64,000 nt of DNA from Euptelea pleiosperma (taxonomy: Eukaryota; Streptophyta; Magnoliopsida; Ranunculales; Eupteleaceae): positions 19,626,741 to 19,690,740 of the forward strand of contig CM068545.1 in the NCBI GenBank assembly GCA_035048495.1. The letters run 5' to 3'. Shown here piece after piece: positions 33,758 through 44,669 of this stretch (positions are counted from its first letter, which is position 1; each line of letters begins with the position of its first letter). The translations under genes and the position numbers were made by a program. Below the pieces are notes generated by a model. It searched no databases. It had not been told where the DNA came from and saw nothing but the letters and a program-made list of their open reading frames with translations.

Positions 33758-34060
33758 CATGGTTTAAAAAACGGCTTTATAACGTAAATAACGGCCATTA
33801 TAACGGATTCGGACCTCCCCGTTATGTACTGTTAAAACGCTAATGGCTGTTATTTTTCCGTTACAACAAAAATAATAACAATTATGTTCTGAAAAAATTT
33901 GCAAAAATACGGCTGTTGTTTTCCGTTTTTGAAAATTTGAATTTTAGTGCCATTTTTTCGTTATTTTCTGTTTTCGCCCTGAGCGTTGCAATTCGTTCTA
34001 ACGGAAAAATGGTAACGCCCCAATCCATTATACCGTTGTAACTGCCCCTTTTAAACCTTG
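33758..34060. mobile_element. Family A foldback element with 8-bp TSD (one mismatch)
   Basis: Starts CATGGTTTAAAAAACGG and ends CCCTTTTAAACCTTG. Flanks are GTTCAGCC (33750-33757) and GTTCAGTC (34061-34068). Inner CCATTATAACGG and AAATGGTAACGCCCC motifs are typical of the family. Confidence 0.87.
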
Positions 34061-34605
34061 GTTCAGTCCACCCTTCATGGATATACGCACCAAAAAGATT
34101 CGCTGGTGGCGTTACTCGCCTGAGGTGAAAAGTTTAGTTTCAAGTGTCCGTTAAGAGAAAAGATTCGATGGTCCCGGTTCCCCTGCCAAAATGTCTGGTT
34201 GTACTTCAAGGCCTAAACCAACCCACGTTAACCTCTTGATTAGTTGGTTAAAGGTAGTTAACCAAGGGTACGTGTCAGACATTTTGGTCGGGACCTTCAA
34301 AGTCGGGACGAGCGAATTTTTTTCTGATCCCGACTTCAAGCCCTCCCAAGATGCAGTTTGAAGTTCCCTACCCACCCTTAACCAACTAAGGGTTAAACTT
34401 GGGTTGGGTTAAAGCTTTGGTATACGTGTCAGACATTTTGGGAGGGGGAGTTTGAAGTCCCAAAGGGACAGCGAATATTTTCTCCGTTCTTATTGTCTCT
34501 CTTTCCGATCTGTCCTCGCTGGTCCACATGCTACCAGGTTATCATCAACGAGTAAATCTCGGTGGTATACAATGTGGGGCCCATGACAGAGATCAACCGG
34601 CTAAC

Positions 34606-34960
34606 CATGGTTTTAAAAAACGGCCATTATAACGGATTCAGACCTCACACCTTACGTTATGTACTGTTTTAACGTCCAGAAAATAAAAGCTGCTATTTTC
34701 GTTATAAAGGCCATTTTTTTTTAAAATAACAGCCGTTATAACGAAAATAACGACCGTTATTTTTTGAAAATAATTGTTAAAAAAAGTCCATTATTTCTGT
34801 TATTTTTCACTTTGAATTTTAGTGCTGTTATTTTCCGTTATTTCAATCTTCCCCCTTTTCATTTTTACTCCTGTGCGTTACAATCCGTTATAACAGAAAA
34901 AAAAAGAGTTGACGTCCTTAGTTGGTTAAACCGTTATAACGGCCCATTTAAACCGGTAGT
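34606..34960. mobile_element. Family A foldback element, rearranged right end
   Basis: Starts CATGGTTTTAAAAAACGGCC with family-type palindromes CCGTTATAACGG throughout. The right end reads GGCCCATTTAAACCGG, diverged from the consensus, and no target duplication is visible. A further family-type end (CCATTTAAAACCTTGG) lies at about 35441-35457. Confidence 0.65.
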
Positions 34961-35694
34961 TGTTTCGTTACATCGGGCTTATAAATTCTTCCATTTTTAT
35001 CTTTTAAATAATATTCAAGTATCTAAAATGTCGGTTTTAAATTGTCAAGTAGCAAATATTTATTTAGCAAGATCTGATTATGAGTTATTGAATGGTAGAG
35101 ATGAATAAAATTTGTAATTTTAAGGACATTCCAAAAGGTCTGTCGAATTCCTACTTGGAATTAGGGAATCCCTTTTAATTGATTCTTTGTCACATTGTTA
35201 TATTTCTAACTTTTGAACGGACCCATTCGAGAACAATGATGCGACGCCCTAACCCGAAGTAATGTCCAAAACCGACAAAAAATGAGCTTCCCTTTACAAT
35301 GGTGACCGACGAAACAATGGTTGTTAGTTATGGAAAAAAAATAATTTTTTTGCCGAGGTAGTTTTGAAGATAAATAATATTCTGACATTTTTTTTTACTA
35401 AGGTGTGACTTGTGACCCGTTATAACAGTAACGTTACAGGGACCATTTAAAACCTTGGCTGTTAGCTTGGATCAACTCAATCGAGCCGTGACTGAGTGAA
35501 CCCCGATCGAACTCAGATCCAACCTGTTCGAAGCCAGATGATGGACCCCAATCCATTACCAACATCAACAATTATAATTACTAAAACTACTATATTTGTT
35601 GGCGTGCCAGCGAGAAGACAATTAATCATCCCATCACATGAAAATGAACAGCACATACCGTCACCAACTTGGGTTTTTTTTTATTTTTTTTCGG

Positions 35695-35805
35695 TAGTTA
35701 AGCATGTTTTTAAAGAGATCAGTGACTCGGTGAAGGCGGGTTTTGAACCCAGGTCTATGGTATCATCACCCACAAACTTTACCAACCGAGCAAGCTGGCA
35801 CCTTT
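35695..35805 (-). mobile_element. tRNA-derived SINE head, family 2
   Basis: On the minus strand GCTTGCTCGGTTGGTAAAG (A-box-like) and CCTGGGTTCAAAACCCGCC (B-box-like) are spaced as in tRNA. Same family as 17960-18059. A T run (+) near 35676-35690 may be its A-rich tail. Another tRNA-like stretch (GTTGGCCCAACGGTAAAACT) follows at 35830. Confidence 0.6.
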
Positions 35806-36022
35806 GAAGAAATTTTTATTACCCCCAGGGGTGTTGGCCCAACGGTAAAACTGGTTAAACTGCGATGGGGTTGGGTTTGCTCCCTCTGATCGTGTCGTCC
35901 AACCGTCCCACGGCTCAATTAAACAGTTTTTTTTTTTTTTTGGCGGTAAAGCATGGGATAGCATACATGTAGGAAAAGATGTAACAAGTTAAAGGTATAG
36001 TCTCTCTTTAACCAAAAAAAAA

Positions 36023-36376
36023 GGGTCGGGATGGGGGGGATAACCATTTGGCAGACCCACATAGAAGATGAATCAATGGCTGATTTTTGGTGAGGATGCT
36101 CTCTATGGTGCGGAGATCATCCTCACAAAAATTCAAATCATTCCAAAATTGGTAGACTGGTTTAGAAGTTGAAGAATTATGGACCGTCTATTTTTTCCGT
36201 GTAACTTGAAGACCACATTTGATGGGGTTAGAAATTTCAGAATGGTTTGAGTTTTGTTAGGGTTATCTACATGGTGAGGAGATCCTCACCAAAAACAAGG
36301 AGATCCTCACCAAAAACAATGGTTGTCAAAAATGGTTGCTCCCATCCCACCCCACCCCCACCCACAATCCTGACCC
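36023..36376. mobile_element. Mutator-like MITE, family C, flanked by A9
   Basis: Starts GGGTCGGGATGGGGGGGA and ends CAATCCTGACCC. Exactly nine A flank each side (36014-36022 and 36377-36385), consistent with a 9-bp duplication though low-complexity. Interior shares family C motifs. A short internal repeat GGAGATCCTCACCAAAAACA is duplicated near 36277-36316. Confidence 0.8.
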
Positions 36377-36399
36377 AAAAAAAAAGGGTAGAGGTATAG

Positions 36400-36850
36400 C
36401 CATTTTTGTTACTCAGGTAATCAGTAGGTATAGTGATTTTTATTAGTCACTGCTGCCCTCTGGCCCGCTGACGAAATGGATGTTTAGCCCACCCCTCGGT
36501 TGATACACCAAAAATATCCATATTAGTAATCTCTAGCCATTGGATTTTAGTATATCGATTTTTATTACTCAGCCGTCAAATATAGCGATTTTTGTTACTC
36601 ACCGCTGCCATCTGGGCCCACTGACCGTATGGATCTTTAGCCCACACCAAACATCACCCAGATTGGTAGTTATAGCCATTGGATTTTAGTACTTTCTAAG
36701 GCGTGATTCTAGCTGTTTTCAATCATTTTTTCAGTACTAAATCCAACGGCTAAAAATCATCAAAACAAGCTGATTTTCGGTATGAATATCTACCCATGAG
36801 GTCAGTGAGCCCAGATGGCAGCGGTGAGTAACAAAAAGTTGCTATACCTG
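36400..36850. repeat. Foldback repeat related to 4235-4615
   Basis: The left arm GTTACTC...CTGCCCTCTGGCCCG is partly complementary to the right arm CAGCGGTGAGTAACAAAAAG. Internal partial duplication of the GTTACTCACCGCTGCCATCT stretch. Ends not resolved. Confidence 0.45.
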
Positions 36851-36889
36851 ATCCCTCTACCTTCCTACATCGCGACCCAAACATATAAG

Positions 36890-37705
36890 TGAAAACAACA
36901 GAACTGATGATGCAGGGGAAATGGGCACCCATAACCCGAAACAGTACAAAGAAACAAAAAATGGGTATACGAGAGGAGATACCATGGGTTTACCGATCCA
37001 AGTTACAAAACAGAGACTGAGAAATAACCAAAATTCCTAAAACTCCCATTAAACCCCACATACCATTATAAGCCTGAATTATGAAAGCTAGTAAGGAAAA
37101 AAAAAGAGTAAATACTTGAAATTCAACAAGAATACCAATTTCAGGATAAATAATAAGGGTCGGGCTCGGGGAACCCCATTTTGACACCCATTAGAGGACG
37201 AGATCATCCTCACAAAAATTCAAATCATTCTGATATTCATAGACTGGTTTAGAAGCTGAAGAATTATGGACCGTTGATTTTTACCGTGTAACTTGAAAAA
37301 TGGGGTTAGAAATTTCAGAATGGGCTGATTTTTTGTTGGGTGATCTATATGGCGAGGAGATCATCCCCATCAAAAATCAGCCATTGATGCATCTTCTATG
37401 TGGGTCTGCCAAAATGGGGGTCCCCCGAGCCCGACCCAGATAATAAACCTCCTTCAATAAAAACATGAGCCACTCCCTCCTCTATGGCAACTATCATACA
37501 CCCCACAACCACCACCACCACCACCACCTCTCAAACAAAATGGAAATCAGAATGCAAAAAACTATCTCCCCCCACATTTTTTTTTTTAAACTTCGCTGCG
37601 ACTACTGTTCATGATGGATTATTCAGATAAAATTCTAAAAGACCCATCTTTAATTCCATGTTTTATATCTGATCTAGAACCAATTCCAATTCCCTTTCTG
37701 AGCTG
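36890..37705. repeat. Diverged duplicate of the RLP gene downstream region (copy 1)
   Basis: Aligns block by block with 37842-38382 (for example GAACTGATGATGCAGGGGAA, AACTATCATACACCCCACAA, AATTCCATGTTTTATATCTG). Copy 1 contains a family C MITE (37157-37437) that copy 2 lacks. The duplication stops near the stop codon of the receptor-like gene, so copy 1 has no coding sequence. Confidence 0.85.
37157..37437. mobile_element. Mutator-like MITE, family C, with known empty site
   Basis: Starts GGGTCGGGCTCGGGGAACCC and ends CCCCCGAGCCCGACCC. Flanks are AAATAATAA (37148-37156) and AGATAATAA (37438-37446). The paralogous sequence near 38110 has the uninterrupted GGATAAATAATAA, giving the pre-insertion state. 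Confidence 0.92.
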
Positions 37706-37841
37706 CTACTAAAATTATTGCACAATGAGGGCATTGCACCAGACTGTGGTGGTAGGTGCTGCTTGGGCGTGACAGTGAATACCAATGGGGGTCGTATTAC
37801 GAATTACTTTAGATAGACAAGGGGTTTTACTATTTACCCAA

Positions 37842-38382
37842 AAACAGAACTGATGATGCAGGGGAAATGGGCACCCATAACCCGAAACAGTATAAAGAAC
37901 AAAAAAAGGGCGCAGGAGAGGAGATACCATGGTTTACCAAGCCAAGATACAAACACACAGACTGAGAAACAACCAGAATTCCTAAAACTCCCACTCAGAC
38001 AAAATCATCAAACCCTACATACGATTATAAGCCTGAATTATGAAAACTAGTAAGAAAAAGAGAAAGACAGAGCAAATACTTGAAATTCAATAAGAAAAAC
38101 CAATTTCAGGATAAATAATAAAGTCCCTTCAATAAAAACAATAGCCACTCCCCCTCTATGGTAACTATCATACACCCCACAACCACCACCTCTCAAACAA
38201 ATTGGGAAATCAGAGCTCTCTTCTCCAGCTATAGACTGCAAAAAAGAACTAAAAAAAAGTATAACACCCCTTTAATGATGCCCCCTCTCCCTCATGATGA
38301 ATTATTCACTTAAATTCTAAAAACCCCATCTTTAATTCCATGTTTTTTTATCTGATCTAGAACCAATTCCAATTTTTTTCCT
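37842..38382. repeat. RLP gene downstream region / 3' UTR (copy 2 of the duplication)
   Basis: Directly follows the receptor-like protein stop codon (gene on the minus strand) and probably holds its 3' UTR. Aligns with 36890-37705 without the MITE. Confidence 0.75.
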
Positions 38383-39768
38383 TCATCCACACCACTTTGA
38401 GAGAAGAACCAAGAACACAATCAGAAAGACTATAGATGAAAGCCCAATTGCTACACCAAGAACAATTTTACTCGGCCCGTGTCGATGATTATCCTTGTGG
38501 CTAGAGCTATCTGAATTGTCGTCGGCGATGTCATCACCGCTGCTATCGGCATATGAATCTGATGACCGGTCTGGTGGGGGTGGCACAGGCAGCCCATCCT
38601 TATCACAGCGAGCAATTCCGAGCTTCACCTTCGACGAAATGATTGAATGGTTGTAACATAGATTGCTATTCTCGCCTATCTTGAACACAGCTAATCTCTT
38701 AATGAATGACCCATTGAAGGGCATAACACCATGAAAGTCATTGTTCTCAAGATTGAGATACTTCAAATTCTTCATCTCTGAAATGAACTTTGGAATAGTC
38801 CCATTGAACTGGTTCGAGCTCAGATCAAGATGAGCTAGACCTGGGATCTCCGACATTGAATCTGGTATCGAGCCCGACAGAGAATTTGACGCAAGTGACA
38901 CATTCTGGAGGGACAACAGGTCTCCGAACGTATCGGGTATTTCTCCCGATAGCGAATTTGAAGAAAAATTCAAGAACTCAAGATCTGCAAGGCGGGCTAA
39001 CGAACTGGGTATGTTCCCTTTGAGCCGGTTACCGGATAAATCAATGTGGGTAATGTTCAAATGCCATCTTTTAGGGAGATACCCAGTAAGATTTGCGTGC
39101 GAAATCGTTACTGACCTGAGATTCTTCAAATTGGCGAGGATGATCGATGGCCCACTGGCGTTAACGGTAACGTCCGAGACCGTTAGATCGGTGAGATTAT
39201 GTAGACGGCTGAGCCATACACCAGTTAATTTTCGGAGACTTCTGATGCAGGTGAAGGAACGGAGATTGGAGATAAGCTCGGCGGGGAAGTGAACGGGTGG
39301 GATGGGGCAGTTGATGAATTGGAGATCTTTCAAGGTGTTTAGAGATTTCAAGGCGGTGATGGACATTTCGACATCGTCGGAGCAGTTGATGAGGCGGAGA
39401 GAGAGGAGATGGCGAAAGGGTTTGGTGGAGTCGCAGAGAGTGGCGTTGTGTAGGGAGGGTTGAGAGCAGGGGTCTTTGGAAGTAGGGATGTTGAGGGATT
39501 GGAGAGCTATGAGCTGTTTGGGATCAAGAGTTGACGGAGAAGATGGAGATACTGAAGGTATTGAAGGCGAAGATGAAGGTGAAGGTGTAGGTGGTGAAGA
39601 TGAAGGTGAAGGTGTTGATGGTGAAGCTGAAGGTGAAGCTGAAGGTGAAGGTGTTTTCGTTGGTGAGATGTGTGGTGGTGCAGGTGGGGAGAGAGAGGAG
39701 GAGATGGTGAGGGTGTAGGATAAGAGAAGTGGAAGTAGGATAAGCAGAAATGGGGGTTTGGTCTCCAT
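38383..39768 (-). CDS. LRR receptor-like protein of the RLP51/RLP55 type, single exon
   Basis: The 461-residue protein starts at ATG 39768, chosen because it begins a signal peptide ([20 protein letters not shown], about 1-27). A Pro/Ser-rich stretch (about 28-80) and an N-cap-like [20 protein letters not shown] segment follow. Leucine-rich repeats run from about 120 to 370, with units such as [23 protein letters not shown] LxxLxLxxNxLxGxIP. The C-terminus has an acidic, Ser/Asp-rich linker, one membrane helix (about 435-456) and a five-residue tail SKWCG. There is no kinase domain, so signalling would need a partner kinase. In Arabidopsis RLP51 is SNC2, an immunity regulator; a similar plasma-membrane role is inference. 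A (GA)n tract at 39785-39803 lies in the leader. An upstream in-frame extension to 40071 lacks a signal peptide and was not used. Confidence 0.9.
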   Translation of the reverse strand: METKPPFLLILLPLLLSYTLTISSSLSPPAPPHISPTKTPSPSASPSASPSTPSPSSSPPTPSPSSSPSIPSVSPSSPSTLDPKQLIALQSLNIPTSKDPCSQPSLHNATLCDSTKPFRHLLSLRLINCSDDVEMSITALKSLNTLKDLQFINCPIPPVHFPAELISNLRSFTCIRSLRKLTGVWLSRLHNLTDLTVSDVTVNASGPSIILANLKNLRSVTISHANLTGYLPKRWHLNITHIDLSGNRLKGNIPSSLARLADLEFLNFSSNSLSGEIPDTFGDLLSLQNVSLASNSLSGSIPDSMSEIPGLAHLDLSSNQFNGTIPKFISEMKNLKYLNLENNDFHGVMPFNGSFIKRLAVFKIGENSNLCYNHSIISSKVKLGIARCDKDGLPVPPPPDRSSDSYADSSGDDIADDNSDSSSHKDNHRHGPSKIVLGVAIGLSSIVFLIVFLVLLSKWCG

Positions 39769-39784
39769 TGTTGTCACTGTGTGT

Positions 39785-39803
39785 GAGAGAGAGAGAGAGA
39801 GAG
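39785..39803. repeat. (GA)n microsatellite in the RLP leader
   Basis: GA repeats 17 bp upstream of the start codon; CT-rich on the coding strand. Confidence 0.9.
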
Positions 39804-40933
39804 TGTGTCTGTGTGATGAGGGTTTTTGATGGGCTTTTCCTCGAGTGAATGAGAGGAGTGTTTGGAGTGCAAGGTATTTGTTCACAGTTGAAGTAATTAA
39901 ATGTCCTTGGTTTTGGTTAAAATTACTAAACTGCCACTGATTAACTAAATCTGTTCTAGTCCATGAAGTGGTTGGGTCATAGTTAGCATGGGTGTTGTTA
40001 ATTGCACACACCATTTCCACGATGGCACACACCGGTTGGTGTGGAATGGTGTGTACAAATAATCTACACAAAAGAAAGAAAAATAAAAACTAGAGAATGA
40101 AGAAGAAGAGGAGGTGGGGCCCCCGCCACCGACAGATACATATCTCTCTTCTCAGTTATGGGTTGCCAACCCGAATCGAAAGAGAGAGAAGGGGGGAAGG
40201 AGAGAGAAAGATGTACCTAGCGGTGGGCGGCGGGCCTCCTCCTCCTCCTCTCTCTCTCTGTTCCGAGCTGGCCCAAAACCAAGAGAGGGAGAGAGAGTGG
40301 TGGTGGGTTGGTCCTCTTCCTCATCTTTTTTTGTGTGTGCAAGATGTGTGTGCCACTACAAAAATAGTGTGTGCAATTAACGGCACCCTTATTGAATTCT
40401 CGAATTATACGCGAAGCGAACCGTACGAATTATTAAAAAAATGAAACCGACAACATCCTATTCAAAAGGTTGGGAAAAATTCTTGCATTTTTAAACATGA
40501 TCGAATTATTCTAGAATAATTTAATTCACGAATTTTTCTAAATTATACCCGCATTATTTGGCTTTGAACATGAAAATTCATCTTGTAAGACAAAAATTAG
40601 TTAATATTTTGCTCTTTCTTATTTAATTTTATTTTTAAATTATTTTTGCCGAACTTTTTTAACACATGTTTTAATGACGAACCTGAATTGTACTCAGAGC
40701 ATTTCCGGCACAGCATTTTTGCCATATTTTGAATTGCTAACTATGGTTGGGGTCACAACTGTAACTTGATCCGAATTGGACCCATATTTTGCGGGTTTGG
40801 ATATTGAAGATAGGATTCAAATTTATCACGGTTGGATGTGGATCCAAGTAATTTGACCCGAGTATGGTTCGGATAGGATAACGACTTGTATGACTACCAT
40901 TTTTGCACCATCACTTGGTGTTATACATGGAGG
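39804..40933. other. RLP promoter side and spacer, no gene seen
   Basis: Contains a CT/GA-rich block at 40180-40330 and two similar phrases (TGTGTGCAATTAAC-type at 39990 and 40368 in opposite orientation), suggesting a foldback of roughly 39980-40390. No coding exon; no MYB domain was found. Confidence 0.4.
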
Positions 40934-41580
40934 CATGGTTTAAAAGGGACCGTTATAACGGACTGGGGGTGTTACCATTTTTTTCTGTTATAATGCATAC
41001 GGGCAAAAACAGAAAATAACAAAAATAATGGAAAAAAGGCGTCAAAATACAAATTTTGAATATTCAATAAACTTTATAATGAAAATAACGGGCATTATTT
41101 TAATAATTTTTTTAGAAAATAACAGTCGTTATTTTTCATTATAACGGAAAATAATGGCTGCTATTTTCTGACCGTTAAAATGGTACATAATGTAACGGGG
41201 GAGGTCCAAATCTGTTATAACAGCCGTTATTTTCTTTAAAATGGCCGTTAAAATAACAGCTTTTTTGAAGGGCCAGGCTCCCGTTACAGTACACAATATG
41301 AGCCACGTGGTACACTCTTGGAGGACTCTGACCGTATGCATGTTTTTCCTATCCCACAGTTGAGATAAACCCAAGAAAAAAATCCAATCCAACGCCTATA
41401 AATCAGTATTTAGGCTGATCTTTGGGTTTGTAGGTCCATTTCGGGATTGGCCAAACGTCCATACGGTCAGAGTCCTATAATAGTATGCCACGTGGCTCAT
41501 ATTGTGTCCGGTAACGGGAGCCTGTCATTTTAGGGCGGTAACAGGAGCCCGAGCCTTCTTTTAAACCATGGTTTCAAAGT
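40934..41580. mobile_element. Family A foldback element interrupted by a family B MITE
   Basis: Starts CATGGTTTAAAAGGGACCG and resumes after the insertion as TTCTTTTAAACCATG, giving matched CATGGTTTAAA ends. Palindromes CCGTTATAACGG and TCCGTTATAACAGCC-type motifs fill the interior. The outer flanking 8 bp do not match. Confidence 0.78.
41280..41555. mobile_element. Mutator-like MITE, family B, nested in family A
   Basis: Starts GGGCCAGGCTCCCGTTAC and ends GGAGCCCGAGCC. Flanking 9-mers TTTTTTGAA and TTCTTTTAA match at 7 of 9. Two G-boxes CACGTG (41304-41309 and 41489-41494) lie in the arms. Confidence 0.82.
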
Positions 41581-42522
41581 TTCGGCGGAGATTGAGTTGA
41601 CTCGGCAGGGACTGAGACATCCTGTCTTAGGTTATCCTACCCTTTTTCCAAGGCCGAGTTTGTAATTTTTAGAGAAACGAGGGGTACTTAGCAAATTTCA
41701 GTACTTTATCGGTTAAGGGTATATATTCTTTTTTGCCTGGAAAACGTGGTTTCCAGCTTCATACTTCCTTACCTTTTGTCCTTTTTAATAATTAAATTTT
41801 ATTTTTCTTATTTTGTCAACATTGCGTGACTTGCAAGTGTGTGTACTCTGGAGGTTCTGATGAATATACCATTATACTAGCGTATCGGTTTTCCCGTTAC
41901 GATATTTTAGAATTTTCTAATACAAAAAGCACAAACATTTTCCAACCTCACCTGAAGGGATGTCGTTCCATTAATGTTTTTAAGACCACATCCATCATTT
42001 AGATAAGTCTACCATCTATGCAAATGGACGGTTAAGATGGTCTCACACGTGTGTGCTAACTTTTTTTTATTTTTACTTTTGTCCTATTTTATTACTAGTG
42101 CTCTAAGAGATAAATAATTGCACATTGACCCTTGTGTAAGTGACCGTTGGAGACCGTGTGAGGATCTTCAAGTTTTCAACGCGCTTTCTCAGAAAGGCTT
42201 AAGATTGTGTAGACCCGGTACTAACTTAATATTCTACTACTGTACGAACAGATGTTTATGTAAATCATCGCATCAATAATCCATGCAGCTGCAGTCAATA
42301 AAATTATGGGCAAATGATTCAAAGAGAAAGTCTATTAGTTGTATGGTTAGGATTATCCAATTGAAAAACATTTTGGGTTATGGCCAGCTATTGGGGGGTC
42401 CCAGTTTGGAGAATCTAAGATTTGAGATTGAGTGATGCGGGACCCACAATTTGGTAAATCACTCCTCGAGATCTTCCATGCCATTCGTATGATTCTAGTG
42501 ATCAGTTAAATAATAGACTGTA
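41581..42522. other. Intergenic, no gene seen
   Basis: No coding exon, intact mobile element or RNA gene recognised. Confidence 0.4.
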
Positions 42523-42530
42523 GTTACTGT

Positions 42531-42825
42531 CAAGGTTTAAAAAACCGCCACTATAACGAAAAGAACGGCCGCTATAACAAATTTGGACCTACCCGTTACG
42601 TTATGTACCGTTTTTAAGGCTACAAGGGCTGTTATTTTTCCGTTATAACAAAATCAACGACCGTTATTTTCTGATTTTTTTTTAAATAAAGCCCATTATT
42701 TTCCTCTTTTTTTCCGTTTTTGCCCCTTTCCCCTTTTTTTCTGTCTTTGCCCCTGTGCGGTACAATCCGTTTTAACGGAAAAACAGTAACGCCCCGTCTC
42801 TTATAACAACCCCTTTTAAACCTTG
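42531..42825. mobile_element. Family A foldback element with perfect 8-bp TSD
   Basis: Starts CAAGGTTTAAAAAACCGCC and ends CCCTTTTAAACCTTG. GTTACTGT is duplicated at 42523-42530 and 42826-42833. This copy defines the family termini and the 8-bp duplication. Non-coding, 295 bp. Confidence 0.93.
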
Positions 42826-42833
42826 GTTACTGT

Positions 42834-43497
42834 CTCAAATAATTGAATCATCCCCTAAAATCAAAACATTAAAATTAAACAAATTTATGGATATGATACA
42901 ATTAAGAGGGTTAACAGATCGGTATGTGTGCTACTGATCTAGATCGTTTAATTGATGGGTCACCCTCTTGAATGGTCTGCAATCCATTATCCATACCATG
43001 TCAATTGTGTGATCCTGACCATCCATTTAGTCAATTGTTTTCGAATGATCATCAAAATATGGGACAATCTTTGGAGGCCTGCCTGTGTTATTTGGGTCCC
43101 ACTGAAGACATCTCATAGGGTAGAAATTGATATGATCTGGTGATCCTAACCATCCAATCTGTCACATTGTTATGGGTAATCAGGAAAAATAGGAACTTTA
43201 GATCAAATGGTTGCGATCAAACTTATTTTGCTCTCAATTTTTTTTTCTTCGGTCAGAAAATTCAGTTCTGTTTTAAGAACTTCACACTACAATCGACTTG
43301 CAAACATCAACACCTATTTGCCAGAGGCTTATAGAAATATAGCAAAAATCACTGGAAATCCATGGCTGCAGGCATTTCAATACAGCAGAAACTGTAACTC
43401 TCACCTCAAGACATATTGTCAGGTGAACAACATTCGATTCTAAAGCATCTCTGATTCAAACTTCAGATGAACTTCCTTCAGTAGCCGATGAATGAAT
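42834..43497. other. CESA8 downstream region
   Basis: Probably contains the CESA8 3' UTR at its right end (about 43300-43497). No other gene is seen. Confidence 0.4.
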
Positions 43498-44611
43498 TCA
43501 ACAATCGATCGAACTGCATACCGGGGAGACAGTGGAACTGTCTGGCTTGCTCATGAACGGATCCACCTTCACCCATAGAAGTGAGAAGACGGAGGCCAAC
43601 AACACCGACCAAAGCACGACAATGGTTGGAGTCCGGTTCTGCCTACCCATGAGACCCTTGAGGAATGGGTAAAGATGAAAAATCACCCAAAAAGCAAAGA
43701 AGACCTTGCCAAAAAGTGGGCCCCAAGCTTCATACCCACTGTTCAGTGCATCAGAAAATCCAGCAACAACACCCACTATATTGACGACGATAAGGGTCGT
43801 CGGAGGGATCAGAAGTGTTGTCCACTTGATAATATAGAGGTCACCAAAGTCTGCATCGTCAGCAGCTTTTGCCGTCACAGTGAAGTTGGTATCAACGCCA
43901 GCCAACATCTTTAGGAATCCTTGGAAGACGGCGAAGAGATGGGCTGAAACACCTCCGATCACCCAAAACTGCTCGTTACGCCACCAATCTTCAATGCCAA
44001 CGCCACTCCACCGCAGCTCAAGCACACTGGTCAAGATGATGGAGATGAAGAGACCAAGAAACCAGACAGTCGCTATGTTTGAAAGCTGAAACAAATTGAA
44101 ATGTATAATATGAAGTTAGTCTATAAGCATCACTGCCCTCTAAAACATATACAAACCTGAACAGGCAGGATATAACAAAACAAGATGTTTGAACACAAGC
44201 ATAATCCTATTGACCAAAGTCTCCCTAAAAATACTTAGAACTTGTATAGTTAATAGTCTCAGAAGCGTTTAAAATAAGTATCAAACTTAGAATAGATTAT
44301 TTAATGCTGCAGTAGGATCCGTTATGTTATAAGTATGTGAAATTTTAGGCTGCAAACTTCTACTTAAATTATTTAAATAAAATCACATTAATTTTCAACT
44401 TAGAGCCAAGTAATTGCTGCTTGAAGGTGTTGGAGACTCCCATAAAGGTGCAAGGGACTACAAGCAACACTATCACCGGGATCAACAAGCTAGGCTCAAT
44501 CTGAATCTCAACAAGGTTGCACTCTCATAAAAAAGCGTTGTGCTTGTTTATAGATTGCCCAATATAAGAGAACCACTTTTAAACCGGTGGAATTTCGTTT
44601 CAAATATGCGA

Positions 44612-44669
<58 letters not shown>

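Noticed and set aside
27000..38000. Search for DOT4 (PPR) between Rho-N and RLP genes
   Set aside because: No run of PPR-like frames on either strand; the region is filled by repeats.
39769..40071. N-terminal extension of the receptor-like protein frame
   Set aside because: Starting at 39768 gives a proper signal peptide; the upstream part reads through the GA microsatellite and has no family similarity.
39800..43490. Search for a MYB98-like R2R3 gene between RLP and CESA8
   Set aside because: No Trp-spaced MYB repeat seen; family A/B elements and spacer only.
43675..44089. Open frames on plus opposite CESA8 exon 13
   Set aside because: Antisense shadows of a conserved coding exon.
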